Under the pieces are notes generated by a model that saw only the letters and a list, made by a program, of their open reading frames with translations, did not search any database and was not told the origin of the DNA. 64,000 nucleotides of DNA from Apus apus. Taxonomy: Eukaryota > Chordata > Aves > Apodiformes > Apodidae. Shown here piece after piece: positions 62,851 to 64,000 of this stretch (position 1 is its first letter; every line of letters starts with the position of its first letter). Location of the stretch: the NCBI RefSeq assembly GCF_020740795.1, contig NC_067291.1, positions 20,800,780 through 20,864,779 of the forward strand. Reading direction: 5' to 3'. The position numbers and the translations under genes are program-made.

Positions 62851-63734
62851 AAATCTGACTCTCTTTTAGGGAAGCTGCAGTTTTCACCTCACGCAGTTCC
62901 AGGAGTTGGAGGTTTAACAAAAGCCACTAATTATTTTGCTGCTCCCATGAGAGGGGCCGAGAGCAGCGGCCACAGCCCTGAGCCCCACAGGCAAACCCAG
63001 GCAGAGGCTGATGCCCTCGGTGCCACCCAGCCCTGTGCACAGCTCTGGGGCTGATCCCTTTCCAGGTGGTTCCAGGGACATTTCCAGAGAACCACAGCTC
63101 AGGAGAACATTTTCCCACCACTCAGAAAGCCTGCCCCAGTGCCGAGGGCTGGTGCAGAGCTCAGGGCACTCCCTCTGGAGCAGGCACGGATCCTGCCCTG
63201 CCAGCAGCATCCCAGCCCAGGGAGCCCTTCCCAAGGACTTGGCCCAGCCCTGAGCTCCCCCATCACTCCCATCCCTTGCCCCGTTCCAGGGCAGAGATGC
63301 TGGAGGGCTGCTCATGGCAGGATGACAAGTGGGTCTGGCCAGGGCCAGGGAAGGGGTGGAATGCTGCCCCCAGCCCTCTCCTGCTCCTCCACCTCCCCAC
63401 AAACACTTGACTCCTCCTGCCTCTGCCTGCTCAGGCTCCTCTACTCCTGACAGTGACAAACCTCTCCCATTTCTCCCTCTCTTTTCCAGGCTGTGACATG
63501 TTTGTCTGCAGGGCATGAAGAAATGATGCTGAGGGTGGCAAAGGATCCCAGACAGGAGTGTGACCCCCAAGCTGGCACCAGAGCCCTAGGCCTGACCTTG
63601 GCAGGGAGCTGCAGCTGGCTGCCTGTGCCAGTGTCGCCCTGGGACGTGGCTTCCTGAAGATGACAAGGGTGGACAACCAGGGGAACCACTATATCCACTC
63701 CCAGACTCCTTTTGCTGTGTACATCAGAAACCAC
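62851..63734. other. GC-rich spacer
   Basis: A 218-codon minus-strand frame (62914-63570) has no recognised domain. GCCACTAATTATTTTGC (62925) is an isolated AT word. Confidence 0.4.
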
Positions 63735-63893
63735 CCGTCTCCTGGGCTGCATCCCCAGCAGCGTGACCAGCAAGGACAGGGAGGGGATTGTCCCCTTCTG
63801 CTCTGGTGACACTCCCCTGCAGAGCTGGGTCCAGTTCTGGGGTCTCCAACACAAGAAGGACATGGAGCTGTTGGAGCAAGTCACCAAGAGGAT
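63735..63893 (+). mobile_element. CR1 LINE internal fragment
   Basis: 'ctgcatccccagcagcgtga', 'ggggattgtccccttctgct' and 'cacaagaaggacatggagct'. It stops at 'caccaagaggatttc' without the downstream CR1 part. Confidence 0.9.
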
Positions 63894-64000
63894 TTCTGGG
63901 TCAGCTTGGCCAGGCTGCCAGGGGGTCCCAGCATGCTGGAAAGTGGGGAGGGGTGAGCACTAGCAAAGCAGACCTCTGCATACTTCATTTCCTTGGGAAA
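63894..64000. other. Window end, unassigned
   Basis: Nothing recognised in the last 107 bp. Confidence 0.3.

Noticed and set aside
1..64000. tRNA, rRNA, bacterial promoters, terminators or origins
   Set aside because: No cloverleaf with A/B boxes, no rRNA core sequence and no bacterial gene organisation is visible; the sequence is vertebrate.

Overview
The window looks like avian nuclear DNA with no gene I can identify. About twenty fragments of the CR1 non-LTR retrotransposon are recognisable by their 3' region, in both orientations. Their consensus (tails such as the doubled tcatagaatcatagaatc at 5973, and blocks such as 'ccagggatggggcagccacagcttcc') is typical of birds. The CR1 types look more like those of Neoaves than of chicken; that last point is memory-based inference. 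There is no operon structure, no ribosome-binding-site pattern, no tRNA or rRNA, and no convincing protein-coding exon. The longest open frames lie in GC-rich stretches, mostly start at non-ATG codons, and match no family I know.

The sequence alternates between two textures. One is GC-rich 'sea': C/G-rich, full of CTG/CAG and CCC/GGG, with degenerate minisatellites, poly(A)/poly(T) runs, CR1 debris and a few CpG-dense blocks. The other is short repeat-free AT-rich 'islands' of 100-600 bp, dense in ATTA/TAATTA, octamer (ATGCAAAT) and T/A-rich homeodomain-like words. Islands recur every 1-2 kb from end to end; the strongest are at about 7.3-7.86, 11.24-11.48, 18.5-18.85, 20.9-21.16, 26.1-26.3, 39.1-39.9, 47.7-49.26, 50.6-50.96, 52.4-53.0, 55.26-55.6, 61.3-61.66 and 62.47-62.85 kb. 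This is the usual look of a bird gene desert or large intron carrying conserved non-coding elements around a developmental regulator. Conservation itself cannot be seen from one sequence, so these are candidates only.

Layout: 0-9 kb holds four CR1 fragments, a GC-rich block at 4.45 kb and islands at 3.4, 4.7, 7.3 and 8.9 kb. A possible small membrane-protein ORF lies at 9.64 kb, followed by islands and an AATAAA plus poly(A) tail at 11.15 kb. From 12.7 to 18.3 kb come minisatellites, a CR1 copy and the strongest CpG-dense block (17.69-18.25). 18.5-23 kb is a run of islands. 23.0-25.3 kb is CpG-rich, with two CR1 fragments in opposite orientation, a very regular 21-bp minisatellite and a G-quadruplex-prone tract. 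25.5-40 kb mixes islands, CR1 tails and CpG-dense sequence. A three-copy tandem repeat sits at 40.4-40.8 kb. 47.7-53 kb is the longest island-rich part. 55.6-56.1 kb has a CpG block followed by two adjacent minisatellites. 56.7-64 kb has the densest CR1 debris.

Best leads: a homeodomain inverted pair abutting a POU octamer (14054-14078), an excess of exact octamers, a 31-bp tandem duplication of a homeodomain-like module (47761-47822), an E-box pair set in an imperfect inverted repeat (11240-11310), a possible ancient amniote repeat within an island (31705-31795), and the 74-codon membrane ORF at 9641. I found no clear new biological system.
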